A stretch of DNA of 37,052 nucleotides from Lysinibacillus sphaericus OT4b.31 (GCF_000392615.1 NZ_KB933412.1:1-37052); one strand, 5' to 3'; counted from the stretch's first letter, positions 8,147 through 18,046 are shown. Program-made: numbers and translations. Notes: generated from the sequence alone by a model not told the origin.

Positions 8147-9090
8147 TTATCCCCATGCAATCCAGTTGAAAGTAGCTTGTGATATAGTTACAGGCAATTT
8201 CAATCCGTTTGCAAGTTTTATAGTTTTCAAGTTAAATGTAGTAGGTTGCGCGTTAGTTCCTGACCACGAAGCTATTTTAGAAGAGTCTACACCCATGCTA
8301 TCTGTGGCTTTTCTGTACGTAGTTGAGAAAAAGTTTGTTCCATTACCGTACCAAACATAAATAAGTGTTGGCTCAAATGAAAGATTTAATATCTCAATAT
8401 AGTGTGAATTTACATTAGCTATAGATGCTAAATATTAGAAACTCATAGTGTTAGAGATAGTAGTGTAAGTCCCTGTAGAATACGGAATACCTGTTGGAAT
8501 AGCTGCTATTGTTGCGAACTCAGCAGTAGTACTTGTTTGTACACCCATGTAAGTAGTGGCGTTCGCAACTAACGCCTTACCACTACTTACAGATTGAAAA
8601 AGTGTGTCGTACTCTATATCTGTCATTAATCTGCGCCAAGGTCGCCATCCAGTTTCCGACCATGCTCTATAATAAACATTGTTATCCGCCACTGTCGTAA
8701 ACCTTTGAATACCATAGTTAGTACCTCTAGGGTTAATGCATTCTAATACACCTCAAGAATCAGGTGGTGTATTGGTAGCTAAACGTTCCCTATCTGATAA
8801 ATGTACCCCCAAGCAAGGTTATCAAAGTTAATCGCTCCAGTAAGAAACTCATCACTATACTTGAGTACAGTTTTATTCCATTCTGAGCGCTCTCCACTTT
8901 GAATATGCACTTCTTTATTTCCGATATGATTATTAGTTTTAGTATTCAGACCTTTTACCGATTCTGCTGTTGCACCTTTATCTACATCACCTATCGTTAA
9001 ATCATTGACAAGTGGTGTTTTCAAGCCTTCTAAATGTTCCTGAAGACTAGGCGCTAAGGTCTGGTAAGCGATTTCACCTGTGTAAGCCAT
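8147..9090 (-). pseudogene. Decayed second tail-fibre tip (receptor-binding protein)
   Basis: Three in-order pieces add up to one fibre-tip protein of about 313 codons. Piece one (9090-8779, MAYTGEIAYQ) has a good GAGGG site and stops at TAG 8779-8781. Adding one base there continues the protein as A-T-N-T-P-P-D-S, then TGA at about 8755 where family members have Gly, then GVLECINPRGTNYG and RAWSETGWRPWRRL, a knob-type motif of phage and pyocin fibres. A third stop (TAA about 8435) follows TMSF, after which the frame runs on to TAA at 8147-8149, ending FNWIAWG. That last part resembles the C-terminus of the intact neighbouring fibre (Y-I-x-I-x-N-L-x-F-x-P). Loss of this protein would change or narrow target range. 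The intact fibre may now serve alone. Confidence 0.72.
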
Positions 9091-9120
9091 GTTTGCGTTT
9101 CCCTCGTAAAATAGTTTTAA

Positions 9121-11337
9121 TTAATCTCCATATGCTTGCCAGTCGTATAATGCACCGTTAGGCGATTCTACTTGTAGCCAGAACTCAGTGCTATTTCCAC
9201 CGCCATTTCCCTGATATTTACTACCGTTATCATCTACATAAAGGTTTATCTCACCGAAAACAATAGGAGAGTTGTAATAAACAGAACATGACCTATGCTT
9301 ATCACTTGTAAAACTATTCCTTTTAGCCACTATAGTTCTAGGCGTAAATCCTAAGTTGGCAATTCTAATGTAACCTGCTGCATATCCGGGTCTATTAGAG
9401 GTTACAGTAGTCGTACCTGAAGACTTTTTTGCCCCTACTGGAATAGCTCTAATATTAGCCGCCATCTGTGCGCCTGTAGCTGTTGGACTTGTTGTAACTC
9501 CTTGCTCAGTGATGGCCGCAGCTACATTTGTTTTTACATCACTGGCAGATTGCTTTAAATCTTGTATAGAGAACCACTTACTGTCATACCCCATAAACAC
9601 TACATTCGTTTGGTCGTGTACAATCTGAAACGGTGTGTTATTCTTCTTGAACTCTAAACCGTAGTCTACAGTAGAGCTTGCGTTCAACTGTATAGAAGCA
9701 CTGGAAGAAGTAGCAGAACCGGGCACAATCATTTCAAACGTCGGAACACCTTTAGTAATAGACAAGTTACCGCCCATCCCTAATGCGCCTGCCATAACGT
9801 TGTTACCTGTTTTCGTTACAAAGCTTGATGTCTGCGGTGTCCACGGTTGAGGCAATGTACTTGGTTCACCACTCTTTGTAAATTCCGAAAGGTTAATCTC
9901 ATTAAACTTTACTTGACCTTGGTCAGAGTATACTTCTGCATATACTTCCATAGAAACAAACAAATTGTTAGAAGTGCCTGCTTTTTTATGAATAGGGAAG
10001 TACATTCGAGTAGCTTCAAACTGCACATCACTTACGTAAAAACAACTAGCAAAGGCAGGTGATATACTAATTATCTCCATTTGTTTTATAAACGATGTTG
10101 CACCAGATTTACCTATATTCCATATCACGACTGCGGAACCTGCTGAATTGCCTACATTGTAACCGCTTGTTATAGTCATTTTTACTGCTCCCATGAAGTT
10201 TGCGATTGGAATGTTAATATATGCGTATTCCTTAGCAGCAGGGTCATTATTCCAAAGGTTAGCATTAAATGTTAACGATTTTTTGAACCAATGTTGACCT
10301 GTGTTATCGATTGTAGCAGGGCTAAGAGCATTGGGCTTAGGTAGACCATCAACTACAGTTTCAACCTCAGCCACACGTGCAGTAACTTCTGTTAAATCAG
10401 CTGGCGGTCCCTGTGGTCCTTCTGGTCCTTGAGGTCCTTGAATACCTTTTAAGGATTCAATCCATTCTTCCATCGTTCCTTCGAACCCATTCTCTACAGC
10501 TAGGTCGTATGCTGATTTACCTTGCGGACCTTGAATCGGACCAACATTCTTCCAAGTATTCGAGTTGTCCTGCCATACATAAAGATCACCATGAATCATG
10601 TAGGCGTCACCAGGTGATCCAGTAGTCGGTAAATCGCTCTCACTCAATAACTCACCGATAATATTTACCCCTGTACCATCTTTACCATCAGTTCCTCTCT
10701 CGCCCTTGTCACCTCTATCACCTTTTCCTCCTTTTTCAGCAAGCAATTGCCAATGTGCATTAACGACTAATGGAGGAGTAGGAGGTGCATTTCCTTTGGT
10801 GTTTTTTAACGTAATAAAGCTACTACCATTTAACGTTACAATGTTATTGGTAAAATATTGAACCTCATTGTTGTATTCAGATTTTGGGCTTAACTGATTA
10901 ACATAGTTCTGCATTGTAGTAACCGCATTAAGTGCATCCTGTGTGGCATTTTGAGCATTTTGAATAGCTTGATTTGTGTTGTTAGTAGCGTCATTTGCAC
11001 TTGCCGTAGCAGTATTAGCACTTGTAATAGCGCCATCCAACAGCGTTAGAGTATTTGACACGGTCTGTAGAGCCGTTTGTAAAGCTGTATTATTTGCATT
11101 AATCGTCTCTTGTGTAGCTGCTTCATTAGCTGCAATAGCCTGTTGTACGGCAATATTCGCATCATTTACAGCCTGATTTAGTCTCTCTAACAGTTCATCT
11201 ACTTCACCACCTGCTAGAATATTGATTTGTATCTGCAGGTTCGTTAAACCTGTAATGATACGATTCCAGTTTTCGTTTATTTTATTCCGTTCTGCTCGAC
11301 TAACTGGCGAGCCCGTTGTGTGTAAACTTATAACCAC
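9121..11337 (-). CDS. Tail fibre with collagen-like segments (putative receptor-binding protein)
   Basis: A fibre of 738 residues, presumably a trimer that touches the target cell surface. The start is GTG at 11337, because GAAGGTGG (11342-11349) sits five bases away. A longer reading frame upstream overlaps the end of Dit and is not real. Residues 40-150 form an Ala/Asn/Gln-rich coiled coil. Gly-X-Y collagen-like repeats lie at about 203-223 and again near 300-316. Between them is a module with GKSAYDLAVENGFEGTMEEW, a motif common in Gram-positive phage fibres. The C-terminal 350 residues are beta-rich and end in a domain with YIRIANLGFTPRTI. The tip resembles that of the decayed fibre next door, suggesting past duplication or cassette exchange. 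It follows Dit by 13 bases. Confidence 0.82.
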   Translation of the reverse strand: MVISLHTTGSPVSRAERNKINENWNRIITGLTNLQIQINILAGGEVDELLERLNQAVNDANIAVQQAIAANEAATQETINANNTALQTALQTVSNTLTLLDGAITSANTATASANDATNNTNQAIQNAQNATQDALNAVTTMQNYVNQLSPKSEYNNEVQYFTNNIVTLNGSSFITLKNTKGNAPPTPPLVVNAHWQLLAEKGGKGDRGDKGERGTDGKDGTGVNIIGELLSESDLPTTGSPGDAYMIHGDLYVWQDNSNTWKNVGPIQGPQGKSAYDLAVENGFEGTMEEWIESLKGIQGPQGPEGPQGPPADLTEVTARVAEVETVVDGLPKPNALSPATIDNTGQHWFKKSLTFNANLWNNDPAAKEYAYINIPIANFMGAVKMTITSGYNVGNSAGSAVVIWNIGKSGATSFIKQMEIISISPAFASCFYVSDVQFEATRMYFPIHKKAGTSNNLFVSMEVYAEVYSDQGQVKFNEINLSEFTKSGEPSTLPQPWTPQTSSFVTKTGNNVMAGALGMGGNLSITKGVPTFEMIVPGSATSSSASIQLNASSTVDYGLEFKKNNTPFQIVHDQTNVVFMGYDSKWFSIQDLKQSASDVKTNVAAAITEQGVTTSPTATGAQMAANIRAIPVGAKKSSGTTTVTSNRPGYAAGYIRIANLGFTPRTIVAKRNSFTSDKHRSCSVYYNSPIVFGEINLYVDDNGSKYQGNGGGNSTEFWLQVESPNGALYDWQAYGD

Positions 11338-11350
11338 TTTTCCACCTTCT

Positions 11351-12166
11351 TTACATATATAAAAATCTAAAATTAAAAACGATACTGTAAACAGTACCGC
11401 CTGTAACCTGAAAGCTATTCTCTCCAACTGCCAAGCTGAGTAGCTTTTTATTTGTTTGTTTTAAAGCGGATGTACCGTTTTTAAATGATTGAATCCCTCT
11501 TAAAATCAATGTATCTGTACTACCATTTATTGATCCGTTAAATTGATAGGTTTCGCCGGTTGTACGATTTGTTATTGTGACACTATTGCTGAATGAACCT
11601 ATTAATATGATTTCAAGTTCATGTTGCCGGGGATCAATAGCGACATTACCGTAATTTTCAACTGTAAAGTTATTGCTACTAAATGCGTAAGATAGGTCAT
11701 CGTCCCAATCAATCCCCATGCCCCATTGCCACTTATCGATGTCCCATTCTTTTAGGTCACTTGTTGTAGCCACTGATTCAGCGTAGAGATTTTCGCATAT
11801 AAATTTAATTTCTAATTCTCCAACTTTCCGTAACAGCTCATTTGGAGAATAACTTTCAGCTAATCGTACTTTCCAACGCTTACCTGGTTCAGCGTCAAAG
11901 ATAATATAAAAGTGCTCTTTCCGGGCAAACAATGAATTTATGTCAGCAATAAACAATTTAAAATCATGATAATCAAATGCTTTATACATAAACTTCGCTG
12001 TAATTGTACGTCCGCCAAAACGCGTGTTAGTAAAAATTGTTCCATCACTACCATCCATTACAGACGATTGATGCTCTATTGATACGGAAGGGATAAAATA
12101 TTTTAATAATTTCAAACTGTAGTCGCTCATTAATAATTCACGACCATCCTTTAAAATCATTTTCAT
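11351..12166 (-). CDS. Distal tail protein (Dit, Sipho_tail family)
   Basis: A 271-residue baseplate ring protein that forms a hexamer linking the last tail-tube ring to the hub. The N-terminal belt domain shows the family pattern, with strands around SIEHQSSVMDGSDGT, FGGRTITAKFMYK and an aromatic-rich YHDFKLFIADINSLF segment. The C-terminal half is a galectin-like beta region (ENYGNVAIDPRQHELEI). Its ATG overlaps the tape-measure stop as ATGA (12163-12166), and AAGGGGG lies just upstream. The order tape measure then Dit is that of classical siphovirus tail modules. It appears intact and full length. Confidence 0.86.
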   Translation of the reverse strand: MKMILKDGRELLMSDYSLKLLKYFIPSVSIEHQSSVMDGSDGTIFTNTRFGGRTITAKFMYKAFDYHDFKLFIADINSLFARKEHFYIIFDAEPGKRWKVRLAESYSPNELLRKVGELEIKFICENLYAESVATTSDLKEWDIDKWQWGMGIDWDDDLSYAFSSNNFTVENYGNVAIDPRQHELEIILIGSFSNSVTITNRTTGETYQFNGSINGSTDTLILRGIQSFKNGTSALKQTNKKLLSLAVGENSFQVTGGTVYSIVFNFRFLYM

Positions 12167-15100
12167 ATATGATTTAACCCCCTTGTCAATGCATGGATAC
12201 TTGCATTGTTATACTGTCTGCCGCTGACTACATCTACAACTGATTCACCTAGAACTTGTCCATCTAAAACTGATTGTACAATAATAGTTGAGGGTCCTAA
12301 GTTTTGTGCTACAGTGTTGTTCTTAGATTTTTGTATTGGCAATAAGGAAGGAGATTCGGGTACAACACTATTCGCCAATCGTTCACTGACATTTGTAGCT
12401 TTATTCATAATTGAATCGAACCCATTAACTATACCTTCGCCAACATTCTGCATTAAAGAAGAAGTTGGATTTATATCTAATACTTTTTTAATTGTCTCTG
12501 ATACATTTTCCACAAGATTGTTTGCTGTTTGCTGTAATGCTGATTGCATCCCCTTCATTCCATCTATTAATCCTTGAATAGCATTTTTTCCTATATCGTT
12601 CATTGAACCTAATATTTCACCTGTACCAAAAACGATTTCTTTTATTTTCCCTTGCCATTCCGTATTTAAAGTGGTCAATTCGGTGTTTGCCGTATCACGT
12701 AAAGCTTTAATTTTTGCTTCTGTTTCAGCTTTTAATGGCTCCAACTCCTTAATCGCTGCTTCACGAGCTATTAAAAGTTTTCTTCCATACAACTCTTGAT
12801 AATCCAGCAGTTCAGCATCCGTCATTCGATTAAGGGCTTCTAATTGTGCAAGAGCACCAGGACCCATTGCTTCTAATTCATCGATAATAGCACTTGATAA
12901 TTTACGCAATTCAAGTTGCGATAATTCAATTCGCCATTGAGAGAGTGCACTCACTTGCTCACTTAAATTTTGAGTTAAGCTAGATGAATCTACTGGTTCG
13001 GCTATCTTCACTTTATCAAAAAGTCCAAAGTATCCTTTAATGCTTTTCGTGCGACTATCCAATGCAGTGTTATAGGCCTCGTTGTGCTTCTGTTCCTCAT
13101 CCAATAGCTTTTTATTAATATCCTGTGTTTGCTTTAAATAATCATTATTGATTGATTTAATTTTTTCGCTAATTGCTTTTTTGGTATCATAGAACTTCTC
13201 TTCATAATAAGTACGTTCCTCTGTACCTGCTTCATACTGTGCAAGATAATTCTCATACATCTTCAATTCATCTGCGAGCGATAGTGTGTTATATTTCTTA
13301 CGTTTATCAACGTATTCCTTTTCATTATCGAATTGAGCTTTAACCATTTCAGAATACGCTTTGTTGAACGCCTTTAAAGCATTGGTCTTTTCTTTAGTTC
13401 CTTCTTTAAATGTTGTTGCACTAAAACGCCAAAACTCGGCCTCTTGCTTTGTTGTCATTTCTCCAGCAGCCTTTTGAGCCTCTACGTATTCCTTCAAAGC
13501 TTTGAATTTTGCATCAGCTGAGTTAGATTCGATTTTTGCAATTTTTTCAGCGTATTGTTTTGTAATAGTTTCACTATCTTTCAAGGATTGTTCTTCTATC
13601 TGCTTAATTTGAACTATCTGATCTACGGTAAGGGCGATTTGTTGTTTTGCTGCATTGTTTTTAATCGTAGCAATTTTTTCCGAAGCTTTTTGGGAAATCT
13701 CAATTCGTTTATGCTCAGCCTCTTTTTGCAATGCTTCAATTTCCACTGCATTAGCTTTTGTAGTATTACTAATAACTTCTTGGACTTTTTGCATTGCCTC
13801 TTTAGTAATTAATAAATGCTGTGTAATATTTGGTATGGCAGCCTCAGCTAATTCCTCAGCCGCTTTTCTAACTCCTTCACTTCCTTGCTCGATCCCGATC
13901 GCTAAACCTTCACCCACACCTTTACCAATTGGTATCATGACACGTGATGGAGAATTGATTTTCAATTTTTTCTTTGCCCAATCTGGAATAAGACTAGCTA
14001 ATTCCCCGATTTTCTTTTTTACTCCATCGAACATATCTCCAATACCACTAATCAAACCGGAAACAATGTCTTTACCGATTTTTTTCAAACTTATGCCAAA
14101 TAAAAAAGCTTGTGCTTCATTCCATTTTGTCTCGATTTTAGTTTTCACTTCGCTCATTTTATTACCAACAGCCGTTTTCATTTCATGAATTTTATTTTCA
14201 GCTGTTTGCTTAATGTCATGTACTCTATTTTTAGTAGCCGTCCATGCGTTGTTCCAGCCATCACTAATTGCCTTGCCGAGTGCTTTGGCGTCACTTGCAA
14301 CATTTTCCGTGTATACCTTCCACCGTGACTTTATTTCACCAGTTTCCCAGTCTACCTTATTGACATGTTCTTCCGCTTGCAATTGTGCCTCACTTACAAC
14401 CTTTTGGTGCATATCCTCTGCGTTAGCAACAGTTTCATCTCTTTTTCTCTCTGCCTCATCAATAACTGCTTGTGCCTCTTCTGCTGACATCGTACCTGTT
14501 TCATCTCGTTGACGAACTGCCCATTTATTCGTTTCGTTATATTGTTCTTCTGCTTCCTTTAAAACATCATCTTTTTGTTTAAGAGAGTTTCTTACAACTT
14601 CAGCCGCTTGCTCTGCTGTAATCTTTGAAGCCTCATTTTTTAAACTTTCTAGAATAACCTTTTGCTCAACTTCACTATCAGAAAGATGCTTAATCGCGTT
14701 CTCAGTCATCGTTTGTTGAATAAGATTGATTTCTTGTTGCTCATCCTCTGTAATCCCTCTATTGTTTTCTGAGGCATTTTGATAAATTTCTTCAATCCTC
14801 GCCTTACCACTTGTTATAACCAGTTGTTGCTTAGCTTGACTTTGTGCAACCCGTTCTAAAATTTTTGCTTCTTGTTCTTCAGTTAAGGCATCACTTTGAG
14901 CAAAATGATTTTGCATAGTCTCTAATTCTTGCGCATGATCAGATTGCATTTCGGTTAACACTTGATCGCCCATCTCGTTATAAATACCTACCATATTGGC
15001 AGCCATTTCTTCTGTTACTGCTACACCGGACCAAGCCATTTGGTTAAGTGCTACTGTCGCCTGATCAGATAATTCTAGGAAACTCCCAACTGATTCTGCG

Positions 15101-16857
15101 GTCGAATCTGATACTTTATCTTTCCAATCCTCAACTTGAATGGATGATTCATTCAGTTCACGACCAACTACTAACGCTGCTATCCCAAAACCTGTAAGCA
15201 AGGCTGCTGCTATCCCAATTGGCCCTGAGATTAATGCAAATGCCGCGCCAAATGCTGTTGTCGCGCCACCTGCTGCACCAATCGCCATAGAAAATCCACC
15301 TACAGCACTGATAATGGAACCAACACTGGATATTAACGTTCCTCCAACCACAAGTAAAGGACCAATCGCAGCTGCTAAGCCACCAATAATAACGATTGTT
15401 TTTTGTGTTTCAGATGATAAATTACTAAATTTCTCTATCCATGGTGCAATGACATCCATTACTTTAAGCACCATCGGTATTAAAATCTGACCAATACTAA
15501 TACCAATATCTACAAGCTGATTTTTCATGATGGTCATTTGCGATTCGGTTGATTTGTAATTTTGAGCAGCCTCGTTGGATAATGCTGTATTATCTTTCCA
15601 CGCTTGCGAAGAGGTATCCACTGCAGACGATAATAGGCCCGAAGCATTTGCCATACTTAATAGCACATCTGTTTCGTCGCCTTTGACACCCAATTCTGCT
15701 AGAACACTTGTTAAGTCGGCGCCTCCTTCTGAAGTCTCAGCTAACCCTTTCACTAATGCATCTAATGCTGAAACAGCGTCCGTCTCGAATGCCTTTTTAA
15801 AATCAGCACTCGACATATTTGCTGCTTTTGCAAAACCAGATAAGCTCTCTCCACCATCACCGACAGCTTTTTGAATTTTTTGTAGAACTGTTGTCATGGC
15901 AACTCCACCAGTATCAGCCTGAATACCTAAACTAGACATTGTCCCAGCAAGACCCATGATTTGGGCCTCTGTCATGCCTAATTGCGCACCTTGTTTAGCA
16001 AATCCCATGCCCATTGCAACAATGTCAGATTCGGTTACCCCCATTTTGTTACTAAGCTCGACGACAGATGAGCCTAATCGGTCAAAATCCCCCTGGCTCA
16101 TTCCAACGATACCAGCAAAACGTGCGAATTCTGTTGCCGCTTGCTCCCGCGTCATGCTTGTTGATGCACCTAAATCAATAACCGTTCGTGAGAAAGATAG
16201 TAAATGATCTTCAGCTATCCCCAATTGACCAGCTGATTCAACAACCCCTGCTATTTCAGTAGCACTTACTGGTAACTCCTTAGCCATACTACGTATGCCG
16301 TCTTCAAGCTTTTTAAAATTTTCTTCACTCGTATTGACGGATTGCCGCACACTCGCAAATGCATTTTCAAAATCTACTGCGGCATTAAAAGCTAATACGC
16401 CAATAGCTTTGATAGGCGTTGAAATCGTAGAAATGCTTTCGCCAACTGATTTCACCTTCCCACCTATCTCCTGAAACTGACTCCATTTAGAGGATTGAAC
16501 ATCTAATTGAGTGCTCACTTCTGTTAATTGCGTATTTAATCCATTGTATTCAGCGAGCGCTTCATTGACAGCAATAGCCTGTTGTTCAATAGCTTCTGTG
16601 GAGGCTGATCCCGATGCTACTAATTCATCATATCTATTGCGTTGTTCTGTTAACTTAATGCTAGAGGCATCAACAGAACGAGATAAAATATTCTGTTTTT
16701 GTGATAAACCTTCGATAGAGTTTTCATATTCACCACCGCGTGCTTGTAAAGCCTGTAATTCCGCTCCCATTGCAGTCAATCGTCTAATCGACTGATCGAT
16801 AGAACCATTAAAATTAGCTGTATTGAGACTCAGTTCAACAGCACGAATATTCGTCAT
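12163..16857 (-). CDS. Tail tape measure protein
   Basis: At 1564 residues this is the largest gene in the window. It sets tail length and occupies the tube lumen before ejection. The N-terminus holds the tape-measure core region (about 150-430, with repeated small-residue segments such as ARFAGIVGMSQGDF and GLAGTMSSLGIQADTGG). A hydrophobic Gly/Ala-rich segment at about 485-565 is a candidate membrane-penetrating part. Most of the rest is long charged coiled coil (Lys/Glu/Gln-rich, 640-1350). The start is supported by GGCGGTGAAG before the ATG at 16857. By the rule of about 0.15 nm per residue, established for other tails, the predicted tail is roughly 230 nm, assuming no processing. I see no lysozyme or peptidase motif. 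The long intact frame argues against general decay of the locus. Confidence 0.92.
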   Translation of the reverse strand: MTNIRAVELSLNTANFNGSIDQSIRRLTAMGAELQALQARGGEYENSIEGLSQKQNILSRSVDASSIKLTEQRNRYDELVASGSASTEAIEQQAIAVNEALAEYNGLNTQLTEVSTQLDVQSSKWSQFQEIGGKVKSVGESISTISTPIKAIGVLAFNAAVDFENAFASVRQSVNTSEENFKKLEDGIRSMAKELPVSATEIAGVVESAGQLGIAEDHLLSFSRTVIDLGASTSMTREQAATEFARFAGIVGMSQGDFDRLGSSVVELSNKMGVTESDIVAMGMGFAKQGAQLGMTEAQIMGLAGTMSSLGIQADTGGVAMTTVLQKIQKAVGDGGESLSGFAKAANMSSADFKKAFETDAVSALDALVKGLAETSEGGADLTSVLAELGVKGDETDVLLSMANASGLLSSAVDTSSQAWKDNTALSNEAAQNYKSTESQMTIMKNQLVDIGISIGQILIPMVLKVMDVIAPWIEKFSNLSSETQKTIVIIGGLAAAIGPLLVVGGTLISSVGSIISAVGGFSMAIGAAGGATTAFGAAFALISGPIGIAAALLTGFGIAALVVGRELNESSIQVEDWKDKVSDSTAESVGSFLELSDQATVALNQMAWSGVAVTEEMAANMVGIYNEMGDQVLTEMQSDHAQELETMQNHFAQSDALTEEQEAKILERVAQSQAKQQLVITSGKARIEEIYQNASENNRGITEDEQQEINLIQQTMTENAIKHLSDSEVEQKVILESLKNEASKITAEQAAEVVRNSLKQKDDVLKEAEEQYNETNKWAVRQRDETGTMSAEEAQAVIDEAERKRDETVANAEDMHQKVVSEAQLQAEEHVNKVDWETGEIKSRWKVYTENVASDAKALGKAISDGWNNAWTATKNRVHDIKQTAENKIHEMKTAVGNKMSEVKTKIETKWNEAQAFLFGISLKKIGKDIVSGLISGIGDMFDGVKKKIGELASLIPDWAKKKLKINSPSRVMIPIGKGVGEGLAIGIEQGSEGVRKAAEELAEAAIPNITQHLLITKEAMQKVQEVISNTTKANAVEIEALQKEAEHKRIEISQKASEKIATIKNNAAKQQIALTVDQIVQIKQIEEQSLKDSETITKQYAEKIAKIESNSADAKFKALKEYVEAQKAAGEMTTKQEAEFWRFSATTFKEGTKEKTNALKAFNKAYSEMVKAQFDNEKEYVDKRKKYNTLSLADELKMYENYLAQYEAGTEERTYYEEKFYDTKKAISEKIKSINNDYLKQTQDINKKLLDEEQKHNEAYNTALDSRTKSIKGYFGLFDKVKIAEPVDSSSLTQNLSEQVSALSQWRIELSQLELRKLSSAIIDELEAMGPGALAQLEALNRMTDAELLDYQELYGRKLLIAREAAIKELEPLKAETEAKIKALRDTANTELTTLNTEWQGKIKEIVFGTGEILGSMNDIGKNAIQGLIDGMKGMQSALQQTANNLVENVSETIKKVLDINPTSSLMQNVGEGIVNGFDSIMNKATNVSERLANSVVPESPSLLPIQKSKNNTVAQNLGPSTIIVQSVLDGQVLGESVVDVVSGRQYNNASIHALTRGLNHI

Positions 16858-16891
16858 TTATTCTTCACCGCCTTTTTGCCAAAAATCAAAA

Positions 16892-17382
16892 TTACAACCA
16901 AGGAATATCGTCGGCTGTAACTTCTTCCACATCTTCATAGTCATCGTAGCCTTCTGAAAGCTCAAACCAAAAATGAATATCCATTTCATCTATTTCATGT
17001 AATTTGTAGCCTTCTTTTATTAATTCACGATAAAACTTTTTAATATTTTGATATGGAGTTAATCCGCTTACTTTCCCTCTTCACCACTAACGGCAGGTTT
17101 TGTTTCAAGCCCTCCAATGTTCAACACACTATTAAATACACGCATAATTTCATCTTGTAGCTTGCCTGCCTCTAGACCATCCCATATGTCGTCCACAGTG
17201 AATTGATTATCGAAAACATTTACTACGAAACCAATCATTTCATCGAATGTTTCGACTGAAATGTCATTACCTTCTTTACGCATTTTTTCGTTCATCTTTA
17301 AGGCATTTCGGAATACTCGAGCCTTTACAAAGTCATTGCTAAACGTTTTCTCTTGGCCATCAATCTTTAATGTAATCTGCAT
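16892..17382 (-). CDS. Tail assembly chaperone GT, made by -1 ribosomal frameshift
   Basis: This entry is the extended product of the G gene. At 17071-17077 the minus strand reads GGGAAAG in the arrangement G-GGA-AAG immediately before the zero-frame stop TAA (17068-17070). This is a textbook X-XXY-YYZ slippery heptamer. A -1 slip continues through VSGLTPYQNIKKFYRELIKE and further to TAA at 16892-16894, adding about 58 residues and giving a GT protein of about 163 residues. The T part is rich in acidic and aromatic residues and ends DDIPWL. In lambda-like tails G coats the tape measure and GT recruits tail-tube subunits. The GT stop is 35 bases before the tape-measure start. I did not model a downstream stimulatory structure. 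Confidence 0.83.
17068..17382 (-). CDS. Tail assembly chaperone G
   Basis: A 104-residue cytoplasmic chaperone of tail assembly, the unshifted product of the G/GT pair. It begins MQITLKIDGQEKTFSNDFVKARVFRNAL, typical of Gram-positive tail chaperones placed between major tail protein and tape measure, and ends in a flexible Glu/Gly-rich tail at the slippery site. It is helical and acidic. Expression is probably reduced relative to the major tail protein by the hairpin at 17409-17435. Confidence 0.83.
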   Translation of the reverse strand: MQITLKIDGQEKTFSNDFVKARVFRNALKMNEKMRKEGNDISVETFDEMIGFVVNVFDNQFTVDDIWDGLEAGKLQDEIMRVFNSVLNIGGLETKPAVSGEEGK

Positions 17383-17408
17383 AATTTATCCATCCTTTTT
17401 ATCGTAAT

Positions 17409-17435
17409 AAAAAAAGAAACCCTCGAAAGGGCTTC
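17409..17435 (-). terminator. Partial terminator after the major tail protein gene
   Basis: On the minus strand GAAGCCC and GGGTTTC (17416-17422 and 17429-17435, one G-U pair) flank a 6-base loop and are followed by seven T (A17409-17415). It sits between the major tail protein and chaperone genes. That would give excess tube protein over the chaperones and tape measure, a common design in phage tail operons. Confidence 0.78.
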
Positions 17436-17441
17436 TCTCTT

Positions 17442-18020
17442 TTAAGGTGTTGGTACTGTTTCACTTGGTTTTGCCACTGCGGCAAAGAACGTTTCTGCTG
17501 TCGCTGTAACGCCCGCATCACGTGTATCGACAGTATGTTTGATGATACCTTCGATTAATGGTAGTGCCTCACCACCAAATGGATACACTTTATAGCTTGT
17601 TTCTCCTTTTTTACGTGTAGTATTCAATTCTTCACCTGGTTTTAATTTTGCTTTTAACAGCCAGACCATTCTAGATCCAGATTCAAAACCAATTGCCATT
17701 GCATTTGGCGTATCATTTGCATTTGTGATGATACCGCCTTCTGCAGATTTTTTATGCCCATACCAGTCAACAAGTACTTCTGTTGGTAAGTCTGCTGTTT
17801 CACCAGCAATAGTAATAGAATCCAATTGTGCCTCTTGGTCTACGACACGATCTCCCGCATCCAAATGTGCTTCTGAGAAGTTAGGTGTCAGTGTTAGAGA
17901 AATAGGCATTGTTAATGTTTTCACTTCGCCCCAAGTTTCTGTTTGCTCGTTTGTCATTAGTGCATAGTGGATACGCTTTAAGCTAATTTTTTGTGGTTTT
18001 TCATTTACTGTTGTTGTCAT
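17442..18020 (-). CDS. Major tail (tube) protein, phi13 family
   Basis: A 192-residue tube subunit whose stacked rings form the flexible tail. The pattern matches phi13-type major tail proteins: an N-terminal TWGEVKTLTMPISLTLTPNF segment, a DAGDRVVDQEAQLDSITI strand pair, then MAIGFESGSRMVWLLKAKLKPGEE and a C-terminal DTRDAGVTATAETFFAAV. There is no Ig-like extension. The ATG has a GGGAGG-type site. It lies between the tail-terminator-like gene and the chaperones, as expected. It appears intact. Confidence 0.86.
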   Translation of the reverse strand: MTTTVNEKPQKISLKRIHYALMTNEQTETWGEVKTLTMPISLTLTPNFSEAHLDAGDRVVDQEAQLDSITIAGETADLPTEVLVDWYGHKKSAEGGIITNANDTPNAMAIGFESGSRMVWLLKAKLKPGEELNTTRKKGETSYKVYPFGGEALPLIEGIIKHTVDTRDAGVTATAETFFAAVAKPSETVPTP

Positions 18021-18046
18021 TTACATGACCTCCCGATTTTTTATTA

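Noticed and set aside
11338..11427. N-terminal extension of the fibre gene giving a hydrophobic leader
   Set aside because: It overlaps the end of Dit out of frame. The GTG at 11337 has a well-placed GAAGGTGG, so the apparent leader is an artefact of a longer open frame.
13555..14512. Several plus-strand open frames opposite the tape measure gene
   Set aside because: They are antisense shadows of a long helical coding region, with no ribosome binding sites and Cys/Ser/Phe-rich composition typical of reversed coiled-coil codons.
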